DNA of 56,097 nt. Source: Magnetococcales bacterium (GTDB taxonomy: Bacteria > Pseudomonadota > Magnetococcia > Magnetococcales > Magnetaquicoccaceae). Positions 17,319 to 26,341 of this stretch are shown here, in pieces. The first letter of the stretch is position 1, and every line of letters starts with the position of its first letter. The notes beneath the pieces were generated by a model. The model had not been told where the DNA came from and did not search any database. It worked only from the letters and a program-made list of their open reading frames with translations. The translations under genes were made by a program, and so were the position numbers. The stretch is taken from positions 1 to 56,097 of the forward strand of contig PDZU01000012.1 of assembly GCA_002753095.1 (NCBI GenBank). The letters are read 5' to 3'.

Positions 17319-19185
17319 GAGTCTCCTCAAAAAGCCCCTACCGCAATTGCTCTCCTGCCCAAAAATAGATACAACCCATCACTGGTTTTTGCCATGAAGC
17401 CTGTCCAATTTCTCACCAGAGTCAATACATGGACAAATGCAGTGTTTGAACGAGTCGGATTCAGGACAAAAAAGAACCTGAGCAACAGGTTCAGGTTCAT
17501 TACCAGGAAAATGGCCCGAATCCAGGACTCGGAAGTCGCGGCCAGCTTGGCCTGGATCTTTGCCAGACCATGACGGTTCTTGCCCTGCCCAAACTTGCCT
17601 TCGATAGGAATCCGTTCCAGATGATCGCGGCGCCGCTGTCGCTTGGCCTCTCGGAGTTGCTCTCGATTGGCTTCGGTCTCTTTCTTCGGTCGGCCCAAAG
17701 GCTTTCCTCCAAAGCGGATTCCCTTATCCTTGCAATAGCGCCGATTGTCTCGTGTCCCGTAAATACCATCTGCCAGAACCACCGCCGGATAGTGACCATG
17801 CCGTTTCTTGAATGCTTCCACTTGGCCTGACAAATCGGCACTTTCGTTGAACGCTTCCCATCGCAGTTCATCCACACGGGAAAGGCCGTTGTCATCCAGG
17901 CTGGCGCTCAACTTGGCACCAAACTCCACCGATTTTCCCGCCTTGCCTCGGATGATAGGGCGAACATGAGGCTGACTGATACTGACAATTCGGTGCGGAT
18001 GGCTGCGTAACCGATTATCATACATATGTTTCTGCTGGTCGTAGACCTCTCGAATTACCCAAAGCTGCCGAAGGTGGCGATGAGAGAAGCCAACGGGCCA
18101 TTCCCAATTCAAATCAGACAGGCCATCCCTCGGAGTCGGTTCGGAAGGCCAAACCCGATCCAGCAGAGCATCAATATGGCCAAGATTACGGCGAAGATAC
18201 TGCAATTGCTGACGAATCGCTCGTCTGAGCGTGTTTGGTCGAGGTTTGCGTTTCTTCACCAGAGCCAGAAATTCTTGGCGTGCTTTCAGTCGATATGTGC
18301 GTGGTTTCTTTTCCAAATCTGACAACGGAAACAACCGGTCAATCAGTCGTTCACTGACTTCACGGGCTTCGTTGAGCAGTCCAAGATCGGTCGGATAGCG
18401 AATGGCCTGCTCGGCTACGGTAGCATCAATGACCAGTTTGCCGGATGGCTTTCTCTCCGCCTCCGCCCCAACAGTTTCTCTCGACTTATCAAGTTGATCG
18501 GTGGTTTCCAAAGTTTCCGCCTCACCCGCCACTTCATTGGGCTTGCCAGTCTGCTCGGTGGTTTCGGTAGGCTCAATGCCAGATTTCCCCCCGGACGATC
18601 CATCTCCTGACTCTGAAGAATCTCTGTCTAAGTGGTTCGCTTGTTTCGCTCTTTTGTCCCTCTTTTCCAGGATTCCTGACAATTTCGTTGCAACAGACTG
18701 CTCAAATTGCTCATATACAGCCGCACCCATGCGCTTGCGAATCTCGACAAACAAAGAAGGCGCAAACGGTTGCTCCAAGGTAAATCCAGAAAAACCGCAG
18801 AAAAATTGAAGATACGGGTTCTCCTGGATCTGCAGAACTGTCTCCTCATCTGTCCATCGCTGACGGTGCTTGATGATCACTGCACCAACCATCAAACGGG
18901 CTGGTTTGGCCGGTGTACCCCGGTTGGTACTCATACCGCTGTAGTATGCCTTCGCAAACTCATCCCAGGGAATCACCGATGCCAATTTGATCCACCGGTT
19001 GTTTAGATCAAGACCGCGTTCAAACGGACTCTCAAAACCAGGCAAGGGTAGCTGCTTTTTGTCGCGTTCTCGAATCATCAGGTGCACGCCTTTTTGGCTG
19101 TTTTGGCCGAAATCCATGCACGTGATTCTACCATAATCGTACTTTAATGTATAGTTTCAATGTGTTACAATTTTTGAGGAGACTC
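17319..19185 (-). mobile_element. Insertion sequence, IS5/IS1182-like, complete
   Basis: The element is about 1.87 kb, bounded by perfect 15-bp inverted repeats GAGTCTCCTCAAAAA (17319-17333) and TTTTTGAGGAGACTC (19171-19185). TAATTA occurs directly outside both ends; because that hexamer is palindromic, the true target duplication may be 2-6 bases. It contains one transposase gene whose stop codon lies inside the left inverted repeat. The insertion lies exactly at the stop codon of the YgiT-type gene. A second, diverged copy begins at 55977. Confidence 0.92.
17327..19117 (-). CDS. IS5/IS1182-like transposase
   Basis: This is a DDE transposase of 596 residues. The N-terminal region matches the DUF772/InsH-type domain (RLMVGAVIIKHRQRWTDEET, YLQFFCGF). 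Catalytic residues are probably D in LVIDATVAEQAIRYPTD, D in VLADGIYGTRD and E in RIPIEGKFGQGKNRHG. A hydrophilic low-complexity segment rich in Ser/Glu/Thr (about residues 160-220) interrupts the protein before the first Asp. The frame is intact, so the element may be active. An in-frame ATG 13 codons downstream (MIRERDKKQL) is an alternative start. Base composition is lower in GC than the neighbours. Confidence 0.92.
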   Translation of the reverse strand: MDFGQNSQKGVHLMIRERDKKQLPLPGFESPFERGLDLNNRWIKLASVIPWDEFAKAYYSGMSTNRGTPAKPARLMVGAVIIKHRQRWTDEETVLQIQENPYLQFFCGFSGFTLEQPFAPSLFVEIRKRMGAAVYEQFEQSVATKLSGILEKRDKRAKQANHLDRDSSESGDGSSGGKSGIEPTETTEQTGKPNEVAGEAETLETTDQLDKSRETVGAEAERKPSGKLVIDATVAEQAIRYPTDLGLLNEAREVSERLIDRLFPLSDLEKKPRTYRLKARQEFLALVKKRKPRPNTLRRAIRQQLQYLRRNLGHIDALLDRVWPSEPTPRDGLSDLNWEWPVGFSHRHLRQLWVIREVYDQQKHMYDNRLRSHPHRIVSISQPHVRPIIRGKAGKSVEFGAKLSASLDDNGLSRVDELRWEAFNESADLSGQVEAFKKRHGHYPAVVLADGIYGTRDNRRYCKDKGIRFGGKPLGRPKKETEANREQLREAKRQRRRDHLERIPIEGKFGQGKNRHGLAKIQAKLAATSESWIRAIFLVMNLNLLLRFFFVLNPTRSNTAFVHVLTLVRNWTGFMAKTSDGLYLFLGRRAIAVGAF

Positions 19186-19188
19186 TAA

Positions 19189-19437
19189 TTATCTAATATG
19201 TTTTTTAATAGATAAGTTGCCCATTCTTGTCGCACCAACCTGAACCAAAGCACATACAGCCTCTTCCGCCCGATGCATAAGTTGACTCGACACCACGTCA
19301 TCATGATAAACCTCGCCACACTGGTCGCAGACCATGGCTGGCACCGCACGGAACACCAGAGTGGCCCCTTCGCGTTCCAGGGTGACGCTGACCCTGCCCG
19401 GTCTGCTCTCTCCGTGCTTGCACACCGCGCAGTGCAT
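19189..19437 (-). CDS. YgiT-type zinc-finger protein, orphan
   Basis: The protein has 82 residues with two CxxC pairs (CAVC at the N-terminus, CDQC near residue 37) in the YgiT/MqsA N-terminal pattern (VPAMVCDQCGEVYHDD). Such proteins are often antitoxins of small toxin-antitoxin pairs, the toxin gene (for example DUF4258 or MqsR-like) normally lying just upstream. Here upstream is a repeat element and ftsK, and no toxin frame is visible. No helix-turn-helix follows the finger. The TAA stop coincides with the IS target duplication, so the reading frame itself was probably not cut. It may be a stranded antitoxin. Confidence 0.78.
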   Translation of the reverse strand: MHCAVCKHGESRPGRVSVTLEREGATLVFRAVPAMVCDQCGEVYHDDVVSSQLMHRAEEAVCALVQVGATRMGNLSIKKHIR

Positions 19438-19499
19438 GGTCTATTCCTCCGGGCTTTTCATTATGACAACTAAAATAATTTTGATTGCAAAAAAGTCAC

Positions 19500-19685
19500 C
19501 ATGGCACGCGCTGTTAATAGTCGGGCGTCCGCCCTCCCAAGGCGTGCCCCTGCGGGGCACAAATCTGTGCGGCGTGCGCAAATGCTACGCATTTGCTCAC
19601 GTAAAACGCCGCACATTGCATGCAAGGGTTCCACCCTTGCAACCCGGCAGGGGCGATGATCGCCCCTGCACCCCGCAATACTTTT
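19500..19685 (+). repeat. Multi-hairpin intergenic repeat, copy 2
   Basis: The order of parts is the same as in copy 1, in opposite orientation: ATGGCACGCG at the start, GGGCG/CGCCC stem at 19523-19534, and GTGCCCC/GGGGCAC stem at 19544-19560. A long stem with arms GTGCGGCGT and ACGCCGCAC (19567-19614) encloses GCAAATGC/GCATTTGC. A GCAAGGGT/ACCCTTGC stem is at 19622-19640 and a CAGGGGCGAT/ATCGCCCCTG stem at 19648-19668. It occupies the gap after the ftsK stop codon, so on the minus strand its hairpins are the 3' end of the ftsK message. It could act as a transcript end or stabiliser. Confidence 0.85.
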
Positions 19686-19691
19686 TTTTCT

Positions 19692-22600
19692 TTACGACTC
19701 CGGTGCCAATACCTCACGCTTCCCCGCCCCGTTCGGCGGCGAAATCAAACCCTCCGACTCCATCTGCTCCACCATGCGCGCCGCCCGGTTGTAACCAATC
19801 TTGAACACACGCTGAATCATGCTGGTACTCACCTTGCGCTCACGCAACACAATCCGTACCGCTTGATCATACAGTTCATCCTGTTCATCACCACCCGCAC
19901 CACCCGCATACCCCTCGTCGCCATCATCACCATCACCACGCTGAATCAATACCGAATGGTCATAATCCGGCGCCCCAGTGGAGCGTAAATATTTGACCAG
20001 ATCATGCACCTCCCGGTCCGAGACGAAAGGTGCATGAATACGCTGCAAATGCGAAGTACCCGGCGGCAAAAATAAACCATCCCCCATCCCCAGCAAACGA
20101 TCCGCCCCCATGGCATCCAAAATGGTCCGAGAGTCAATCTTGGACGAAACCTGAAACGCCAAACGGGTCGGAAAGTTGGCCTTGATCAACCCAGTAATCA
20201 CATCCACCGACGGCCTCTGCGTCGCCAAAACCAAATGCAAACCCGCCGCCCGCGCCATCTGCGCCAAACGGGCAATGGCCGGTTCCACCTCCTTGCCAAC
20301 CTGAATCATCAAATCCGCCAACTCGTCAATCACAATGACAACCAACGGCTTGGTGTCCAACGGAATCGGCTCCTCCTGCTCCACAGGCCGCCCAGTCTCT
20401 GGATCAAAACCAATCTTGACCCGACGCATCGGCTGCTCATCCTGCTCAATACACTGCAAAATACGCTCGTTATAGCCCGCCAAATTGCGCACACCCAACT
20501 CGGACATCAGGCGATAACGGTTCTCCATCTCGCTCACCGCCCACTTCAACAGATTGGCCGCCTTGCCCACATCGGTCACCACCGGTGCCAATAAATGGGG
20601 AATCCCTTCATAAATCGATAACTCCAACATCTTGGGATCAACCATCAAAAAGCGCACCTGCTTCGGCGTGGCAGTAAACAAAATCGAGCAAATCATCGCA
20701 TTCACCGCCACCGATTTACCCGATCCCGTCGTACCCGCAACCAACAAATGCGGCATCTTGGCCAGATTGCCCACCACCGGATTGCCAAAAATATCCGACC
20801 CCAACGCCACCGCCAAAGGACTATTCGTCTTGCGGAAATTCTCGGAAGTCAAAATCTCCTTCAAGTAAACCGTCTGCCGCACCTCGTTGGGAATCTCAAT
20901 GCCGATCACCGTCTTGCCCGGCACATTGCCCACCACACGTACCGAAGAGACCGAAATCGAACGGGCCAAATCATCCGACAAACCAATCACCTTGGCCGCC
21001 CGTACCCCCGGTGCCAAATCCAACTCAAAAGTGGTCACCACCGGACCCGGCAACACGTCCACAATCTGGCCCTTGATCTTGAAATCAGCCAGCTTCTGTT
21101 CCAAAGTCCGCGCTATCTGCTGCAACGCCTCCCGCGCCGGTCCGGCATGACGCTGCGGCCCCGCATCCACCATAATCGAGAAGGGAGGCAACAACGACTC
21201 TTCCTCAACGACCGCCTCAACGACCGCCTCGTCCTGCCCCGCATCCATCTCCCGAATCAACGCCTGGCGGTCTACCGCAGGCGCAGCAAAGGCCGTAAAA
21301 TCTGCTAAGTCCCCCACCTCCGGCATCCGAGGCTGCACACTCTCCTCCGCATGCAGAACAACCTCATCCGACTCAGCCTCCCAACTGCCGCCACCCAAAA
21401 TCGCCTGCTCCCCCTCATCAGCCGGTGATCCTGTCAGAAGTTCCGCAGACGCATCAACCACACCCGCATCCTCTGCCAAAGGCGCGTGCATATCCATGCC
21501 CGTGACCGCAGCAAACGGTGCCTCGGTCGGCGGTTGCGTCGGCTCCTCGGTCGCTGCCTCGGTCGGCGGTTGCGTCGGTGCCTCGGTCGGCGGTTGCGTC
21601 GGTGCCAAAGTCGGCGCTGCCAAAGTCGGCGCGGGCATCGTCTTCTCTGGCCATAGCTCGACCGCAAGCGGTATGCGCACACTCGGCGTCACCCTCTCTT
21701 GCGTGGGCCGTTCGCTCGGCACACCGGCAGAATGCTGCACAACAACAACCTCCTCCGGCTCATCAAAACAGGGCTCATGCCGCTGCTCGGCATGCAAACC
21801 AACAACCGGTATAGCGCTCTCCTCCCCCTGAACCTGCACCGCTTCGGTCAGCGGCGGTTCCGTCACCACCTCGTCCACCCGCACACGCACGGTGGCCAAC
21901 GGCTCCAAACGCTCCAACGGCGGCAAAGTCGGCTCCCCCACCCCGCCTCCCTCACGCGCCTGATCGTGCGCTGCCAATACCGCCTGACTCATCATCGACA
22001 ATTTTGGTTTGGTACGCAGCGGAGCAACCGGCTGCAACTGCGCCTCCTCCCCCTCAAAACGGACTTCCCGACCGGCAGCCGCCACAAAAAAATTCGGCTC
22101 CGCCTCAGCCGCAACCCCCTTGTCCGCCCCCTCTGCCGCACTCTTGCCCCACTTGCCCGGCAACACCCCAAAACCACCCAAGCGCAGACGAAAGACCTCC
22201 CACGCCTGCCGCAAACGCTGCTCCGTCACCTCCAACCCTTGCCGCAACTGGGTCATGACCACAGGACGCATCCGCTTCCAGCGACTGTGCCGAACCGCCA
22301 TCGGTCCAGAAACCACTTCGCGCGACTGGCCGGATAATTTTCTCTCTCGCCTCATCTCTTCCGTTTCCACTTCCGCCTGCTGCTCATGATGGTGTACCGC
22401 CATCTCCTCCTGCTCCGGCAGCTCTTGCTCCGCCTTCTCTTCCTTGCGCGTCCCCTTCTTGCGAACAGTCACAGGCTGCGGATCAAATTCCGGCTCCACC
22501 ATCACAACGGGCGCCACCTCCCGTTCTACAGGGCTCTTCACCTGCCAACCCTGCCACATTCGCCACACCGCCGCACATTTCTCCCACAGGGAAAAACGGA

Positions 22601-23123
22601 TCACAACCATCAAACTCAACAAAACCAGCGGCAACAACAACACCATCACCCCAACCGGCCCCAACCAACGCCGCAACAGCTCCGCCCCCATCATGCCGAA
22701 GATGCCACCCGGTCCGGCTGGCAAACCACCAGGAAGCCCCTTCTCCCACATCAACGCCAAAAAAATCGAGGAGGTCAGCAACAGCAGAATCATCGCCACA
22801 ACCCGATCCCAATAGGAGGTGGTGATGTTGCGAAACAACAAAAAACCAATCATGCCAAACAGAATGACAACCCCCGCCGAGGCATAACCAAAAATCTGCA
22901 ACAACGCCTCCGACAAATAGGCACCAGAAAGCCCCGCCGCATTGCGCACCACCTCCCCACCCGTCTGATTGAAAGAGGGATCATCCGGGTGAAACGAAAT
23001 CAAGGTCAGCAGGACAAAAATGGCGACAGCAATCAGCGCAATACCCAGCGCCTCAAACAGAACCAACCGCGACCAGGAAATGGGCGCCGGTTTGCTTTCG
23101 CTCTGCTTGTTTCGGGCAGCCAT
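19692..23123 (-). CDS. ftsK: DNA translocase FtsK
   Basis: FtsK is a septal, membrane-anchored ATPase that pumps DNA during chromosome segregation and activates XerCD at dif. The protein has 1143 residues. Four transmembrane helices lie in residues ~18-190, and a long Pro/Glu/Thr-rich linker runs from ~200 to 650. The motor follows (TFELDLAPGVRAAKV, Walker A GTTGSGKS near 797-804, Walker B VVIVIDELADLMIQ, then TQRPSVDVITG). The C-terminal gamma winged helix (STSMIQRVFKIGYNRAARMVEQME) reads KOPS-type sites. The linker includes a short PTEAPTQP-type repeat. ATG 23123 is four bases after the RNase J stop, so it is probably expressed with rnj. Confidence 0.96.
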   Translation of the reverse strand: MAARNKQSESKPAPISWSRLVLFEALGIALIAVAIFVLLTLISFHPDDPSFNQTGGEVVRNAAGLSGAYLSEALLQIFGYASAGVVILFGMIGFLLFRNITTSYWDRVVAMILLLLTSSIFLALMWEKGLPGGLPAGPGGIFGMMGAELLRRWLGPVGVMVLLLPLVLLSLMVVIRFSLWEKCAAVWRMWQGWQVKSPVEREVAPVVMVEPEFDPQPVTVRKKGTRKEEKAEQELPEQEEMAVHHHEQQAEVETEEMRRERKLSGQSREVVSGPMAVRHSRWKRMRPVVMTQLRQGLEVTEQRLRQAWEVFRLRLGGFGVLPGKWGKSAAEGADKGVAAEAEPNFFVAAAGREVRFEGEEAQLQPVAPLRTKPKLSMMSQAVLAAHDQAREGGGVGEPTLPPLERLEPLATVRVRVDEVVTEPPLTEAVQVQGEESAIPVVGLHAEQRHEPCFDEPEEVVVVQHSAGVPSERPTQERVTPSVRIPLAVELWPEKTMPAPTLAAPTLAPTQPPTEAPTQPPTEAATEEPTQPPTEAPFAAVTGMDMHAPLAEDAGVVDASAELLTGSPADEGEQAILGGGSWEAESDEVVLHAEESVQPRMPEVGDLADFTAFAAPAVDRQALIREMDAGQDEAVVEAVVEEESLLPPFSIMVDAGPQRHAGPAREALQQIARTLEQKLADFKIKGQIVDVLPGPVVTTFELDLAPGVRAAKVIGLSDDLARSISVSSVRVVGNVPGKTVIGIEIPNEVRQTVYLKEILTSENFRKTNSPLAVALGSDIFGNPVVGNLAKMPHLLVAGTTGSGKSVAVNAMICSILFTATPKQVRFLMVDPKMLELSIYEGIPHLLAPVVTDVGKAANLLKWAVSEMENRYRLMSELGVRNLAGYNERILQCIEQDEQPMRRVKIGFDPETGRPVEQEEPIPLDTKPLVVIVIDELADLMIQVGKEVEPAIARLAQMARAAGLHLVLATQRPSVDVITGLIKANFPTRLAFQVSSKIDSRTILDAMGADRLLGMGDGLFLPPGTSHLQRIHAPFVSDREVHDLVKYLRSTGAPDYDHSVLIQRGDGDDGDEGYAGGAGGDEQDELYDQAVRIVLRERKVSTSMIQRVFKIGYNRAARMVEQMESEGLISPPNGAGKREVLAPES
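21519..21632 (-). repeat. Short tandem repeats in the FtsK linker
   Basis: Three copies of a 24-base unit (21519-21542, 21555-21578, 21579-21602) encode PTQPPTEA-type octapeptides, one pair being separated by a 12-base variant. Two 15-base units follow to 21632 and encode APTLA-type pentapeptides. Unit length is a multiple of three, so copy-number change keeps the reading frame. This is coding repetition, not CRISPR. Confidence 0.85.
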
Positions 23124-23127
23124 CCCC

Positions 23128-24810
23128 CTACATCTCCATTACCAAAGGAATCACCGCCGGGCGCCGCCCCAGGCGACGTTTAAAAAAGCGCCGCAAAGCC
23201 CGCTGCGCCACTTCACGGTGGCCAGCCCCCTCCTCGTCGGCAAAGTCCAACGCTTTTGGCCCCAAAATCAACGCTTTCTCCACCGCATCCTTGGCCTCGG
23301 ATAACAGCTCCTGGTTGTTGTCCTCGTGGATTACCCCCCGCGTCAACAACTCTGGACGCTGGATAATGCTGTTGCTCGCTTTGTCCACCACCAGCACCAC
23401 CACCACCAAACCGTCTTCCGCCAGATGGAGGCGATCGCGCAGCACGATGTCTTCCACATCGCCCACCCCCTTGCCATCGACAAACACCCGACCATTGGGA
23501 ACCTTGTCGACAATGCGCAGCGACTCCCGGTCCAACAGGGCCAAATCGCCGTTCTCCATCATGACGCTGCGCTCCGGGGCCACCCCCATCTTGATCGCCA
23601 GTTGACAATGGCTGCGCAGATGGCGAACCTCGCCATGAATCGGAATAAAAAAACGCGGTCGCGTCAACGCCAGCATCAATTTCAAATCTTCGCGGGGCGC
23701 ATGACCGGAAACATGAATCTCTGGATGGTTCTTTTCATGCACCACCTGTACGCCGATACCGACAAAATGGTTGATCATGGTCCAGATGGTGCGCTCATTG
23801 CCCGGAATGAATTTGGAGGACAACACCACCATGTCCCCCTCGCGCAACACAATCTCCCGATGGTCCCCGGAGGCAATACGCACCAACGAAGAGTTGGGCT
23901 CCCCCTGACTGCCGGTGGAGATGACCAGCAACTCCTCGCGGGGGTAACGCCCCATCTCGCGCAGATCCAGCAACGACTCTGACGGAATGGTCAAATATCC
24001 CAACCCCCGCGCCACCGCCACATTGGCCACCATGGAACGGCCATTCAATACCACCTTGCGGCCAACCCGAATCGCCGCATCGATAATCTGTTGAATCCGC
24101 TCAATGTTGGAAGAAAATGTGGCCACCACCAACAACCCCTTGGCGGTGGGAAAAATCTTGTCAAAAACCGCACTCAAAGCCTGCTCGGAGATGGTCACCC
24201 CTGGCCGGTTGATGTTGGTGGAGTCAGAAAGTAGGGCCAACACCCCCTGCTCCCCCAAATTGGCCAACGAATGCAGATCGGTCACCCGCCCACCAACCGG
24301 CGTATGGTCGATCTTGAAATCACCCGTATGGAGAATGGTCCCCAACGGCGTGGTAATGGCCACCGCCGCACTGTCCACAATCGAATGGGTCACCTGGATG
24401 AAACGAATGGAAAATGGCCCCAACTGGAAAGCCTGCCGATAGTTGACCTGCACACACTGAACCCGATTGTGCAGATCATGCTCGCGGAATTTATTGCGCA
24501 ACAACCCCAAGGTCATCGCCGTGCCATAGACCGGTCCCTCCAAATCGGGCCAGATGTAGGGCAAGGCACCGATATGGTCCTCATGGCCGTGCGTCATGAC
24601 AAAACCAACAATATGGTCACGGTTCTCCGCCAGGAAACGGGTATCTGGAATAATCAGATCCACCCCCGGCGTGTCGGGATTGGGAAACGCCAGCCCACAA
24701 TCCACCACCAGAAATTTGCCCGCGTAACCGTACACCATCAAGTTCATGCCGATCTCCCCCAACCCGCCCAGGGGGATGATCTGCAATGCCGTAGAATGAG
24801 ATTCGTTCAA
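23128..24810 (-). CDS. rnj: Ribonuclease J
   Basis: This metallo-beta-lactamase/beta-CASP ribonuclease with endonuclease and 5'-3' exonuclease activity acts in mRNA decay and rRNA maturation. The protein has 560 residues, the usual length. Visible are LGGLGEIGMNL, the metal motif HGHEDH at 74-79, THSIVDSAA, HTGDFKID, the beta-CASP part (FSSNIERIQQII, STGSQGEPNSSL), HVSGHAPREDL and IPIHGEVRHL. The start is TTG at 24810, overlapping the TGA of tatC as TTGA, with AAGG eight bases upstream. The next ATG would remove the conserved beta-strand, so TTG is preferred. Confidence 0.94.
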   Translation of the reverse strand: MNESHSTALQIIPLGGLGEIGMNLMVYGYAGKFLVVDCGLAFPNPDTPGVDLIIPDTRFLAENRDHIVGFVMTHGHEDHIGALPYIWPDLEGPVYGTAMTLGLLRNKFREHDLHNRVQCVQVNYRQAFQLGPFSIRFIQVTHSIVDSAAVAITTPLGTILHTGDFKIDHTPVGGRVTDLHSLANLGEQGVLALLSDSTNINRPGVTISEQALSAVFDKIFPTAKGLLVVATFSSNIERIQQIIDAAIRVGRKVVLNGRSMVANVAVARGLGYLTIPSESLLDLREMGRYPREELLVISTGSQGEPNSSLVRIASGDHREIVLREGDMVVLSSKFIPGNERTIWTMINHFVGIGVQVVHEKNHPEIHVSGHAPREDLKLMLALTRPRFFIPIHGEVRHLRSHCQLAIKMGVAPERSVMMENGDLALLDRESLRIVDKVPNGRVFVDGKGVGDVEDIVLRDRLHLAEDGLVVVVLVVDKASNSIIQRPELLTRGVIHEDNNQELLSEAKDAVEKALILGPKALDFADEEGAGHREVAQRALRRFFKRRLGRRPAVIPLVMEM

Positions 24811-25568
24811 TCGTCTACCTTAGCGCTCTCTTCGGACTGGGCCCGTTTCTCTTCGATCCGGCGTCCGAGCAGAATGGAGATTTCATACATCGCCAACATG
24901 GGCAAAGCCAAAAAAATCTGGCTGAAAGGATCCGGTGGAGTCAAAATGGCCGCCACGATAAAAACCACCACAATGCTATAGCGGCGTTTCTCCACCAACC
25001 ATGCTGTCGATACCAAACCCGCCTTGATCAACAACAACAGACCAAGGGGCATCTCCGCCACCAGACCAAACGCAAAAATCAGCGTAATCACCAAGCTTAA
25101 ATAAGCAGAGATGGACGGCAATGCCTCAATTGTCGGCGAGGCAAAGCCCAGAAAAAATTGAAACGCCAACGGAAAAACAAACTCATACGCCAAACCGCCA
25201 CCCAGAAAAAACAGAAGCGGCGTCATCAGCAGAAACGGCAAAAAAGCCCGCCGCTCATCCTCATACAAACCGGGGGCCACAAAACGCCAAAACTGGGTCA
25301 AGATCACCGGCACCGCCAAAAACAGCCCCGCAAAAAAAGCCACCTTCATGTAGGTAAAAAAGGCTTCATGCAGCCCGGTGTAGATCATCCGCGCATCCGG
25401 TCCGAGGATTTTGCGCAATGGCCGCACCAAAAACTCAAAAATCGGCTCGGAAAAGATGTAACAAACAATAAACCCCACCAGCACAGCCGCAACCGAAACC
25501 ACCAAGCGGTTGCGCAGCTCGATCAGATGATCCAGCAGGGGCATTTTGCCATCCGAATCTTCATACAT
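24807..25568 (-). CDS. tatC: Sec-independent protein translocase TatC
   Basis: TatC is a six-helix membrane receptor for twin-arginine signal peptides. The protein has 253 residues. It contains MPLLDHLIELRNRL at the N-terminus, FFTYMKVAFFAGLFLAVP, QFWRFVAPGLYEDERR (the conserved periplasmic loop with FxxPGL), FGLVAEMPL and ILTPPDPFSQIFLALPM. ATG 25568 was chosen; GTG codons three and four codons earlier are possible. It lies 14 bases after tatB and overlaps rnj. At least one Tat substrate, the carbonic anhydrase, is encoded in the window. Confidence 0.96.
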   Translation of the reverse strand: MYEDSDGKMPLLDHLIELRNRLVVSVAAVLVGFIVCYIFSEPIFEFLVRPLRKILGPDARMIYTGLHEAFFTYMKVAFFAGLFLAVPVILTQFWRFVAPGLYEDERRAFLPFLLMTPLLFFLGGGLAYEFVFPLAFQFFLGFASPTIEALPSISAYLSLVITLIFAFGLVAEMPLGLLLLIKAGLVSTAWLVEKRRYSIVVVFIVAAILTPPDPFSQIFLALPMLAMYEISILLGRRIEEKRAQSEESAKVDD

Positions 25569-25582
25569 GATCGACACCACCC

Positions 25583-25972
25583 CTATCCATTCTGCACCGG
25601 GGGCGCAGGCGTCACCTCCGGTACGGCAGGCCGATCAGCCTCCGTCGGTGCGGGCAACGGTTCCACCATCGCAGCGCCTGGCTCTGCCTCAATCGGCCCC
25701 AAATCAATCGCTTCGCTCTCCACCACCGGCTGGGCGGGTTGCGGTGCCTCGGTCCGGGCAACATCGGGCGGCGTATAGTTGCGCCCACTCTCCCGAATGC
25801 GCGCATCAAACTCCTCCAAATGGACGGCCTCCCGCACTTCACTCATCAGACGCTGCATCTGCCGCAGCAAACGGGCCAACCCCTGCGCCACCTCCGGCAG
25901 TTTTTCTGGACCTACCGCCAGCAAAGCAACCACCGCAATCACCAGCAGCTCCGCCCATCCCATATCCAACAT
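25583..25972 (-). CDS. tatB: Sec-independent protein translocase TatB
   Basis: The protein has 129 residues. A single N-terminal transmembrane helix (MGWAELLVIAVVALLAVGPEKLPEV, with the conserved Glu and the GPEKLP hinge) is followed by an amphipathic helix and a Pro/Glu-rich, disordered-looking tail ending PPVQNG. TatB forms the substrate-binding complex with TatC. The GPEKLP form of the hinge distinguishes it from the neighbouring TatA. It lies between tatA and tatC in the usual order. Confidence 0.93.
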   Translation of the reverse strand: MLDMGWAELLVIAVVALLAVGPEKLPEVAQGLARLLRQMQRLMSEVREAVHLEEFDARIRESGRNYTPPDVARTEAPQPAQPVVESEAIDLGPIEAEPGAAMVEPLPAPTEADRPAVPEVTPAPPVQNG

Positions 25973-26009
25973 GTCAGATCATCCCATCACGGTAGACAAG
26001 GGCAGCCAA

Positions 26010-26225
26010 TCAGACGTTCTTTTTGACTTCGCCTTCGATTGTGGGACGGGGGGTCACCGATGGTTCGACGACTGCTTCCGGCTCCTTGTTGTCATTAAGC
26101 GCCTCCTTGAAGCTTTTGACGCCGCGTCCCAAATCGCGCATCACATTGGGCAACTTGCCCGCCCCAAACACCACCAAAACAATCAACAGGACGATGATCC
26201 AATGCCATCCCGAAAAAATTCCCAT
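26010..26225 (-). CDS. tatA: Sec-independent protein translocase TatA
   Basis: The protein has 71 residues. [20 protein letters not shown] is the pore-forming helix, FGAGKLP the hinge, and [13 protein letters not shown] the amphipathic helix, followed by a short acidic tail. TatA oligomers form the translocation path for folded proteins. The open frame extends 21 codons upstream, but ATG 26225 has AAGGAG at good spacing and gives the family start. Confidence 0.95.
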   Translation of the reverse strand: MGIFSGWHWIIVLLIVLVVFGAGKLPNVMRDLGRGVKSFKEALNDNKEPEAVVEPSVTPRPTIEGEVKKNV

Positions 26226-26341
26226 GATCCTTCGCTCCTTTTTCGTTAGATAAACCAGAACTTGGTTTACACCCTCTGGTTGCCTCATAGTACAGCATGG
26301 CCTGCCCCGGCGCCAGTCTCGCCATACACTCCATCACCACC

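Noticed and set aside
21519-21632. Direct repeats resembling a small CRISPR array
   Set aside because: Units are in frame inside ftsK, encode a Pro/Thr-rich linker and have no spacers of uniform length.
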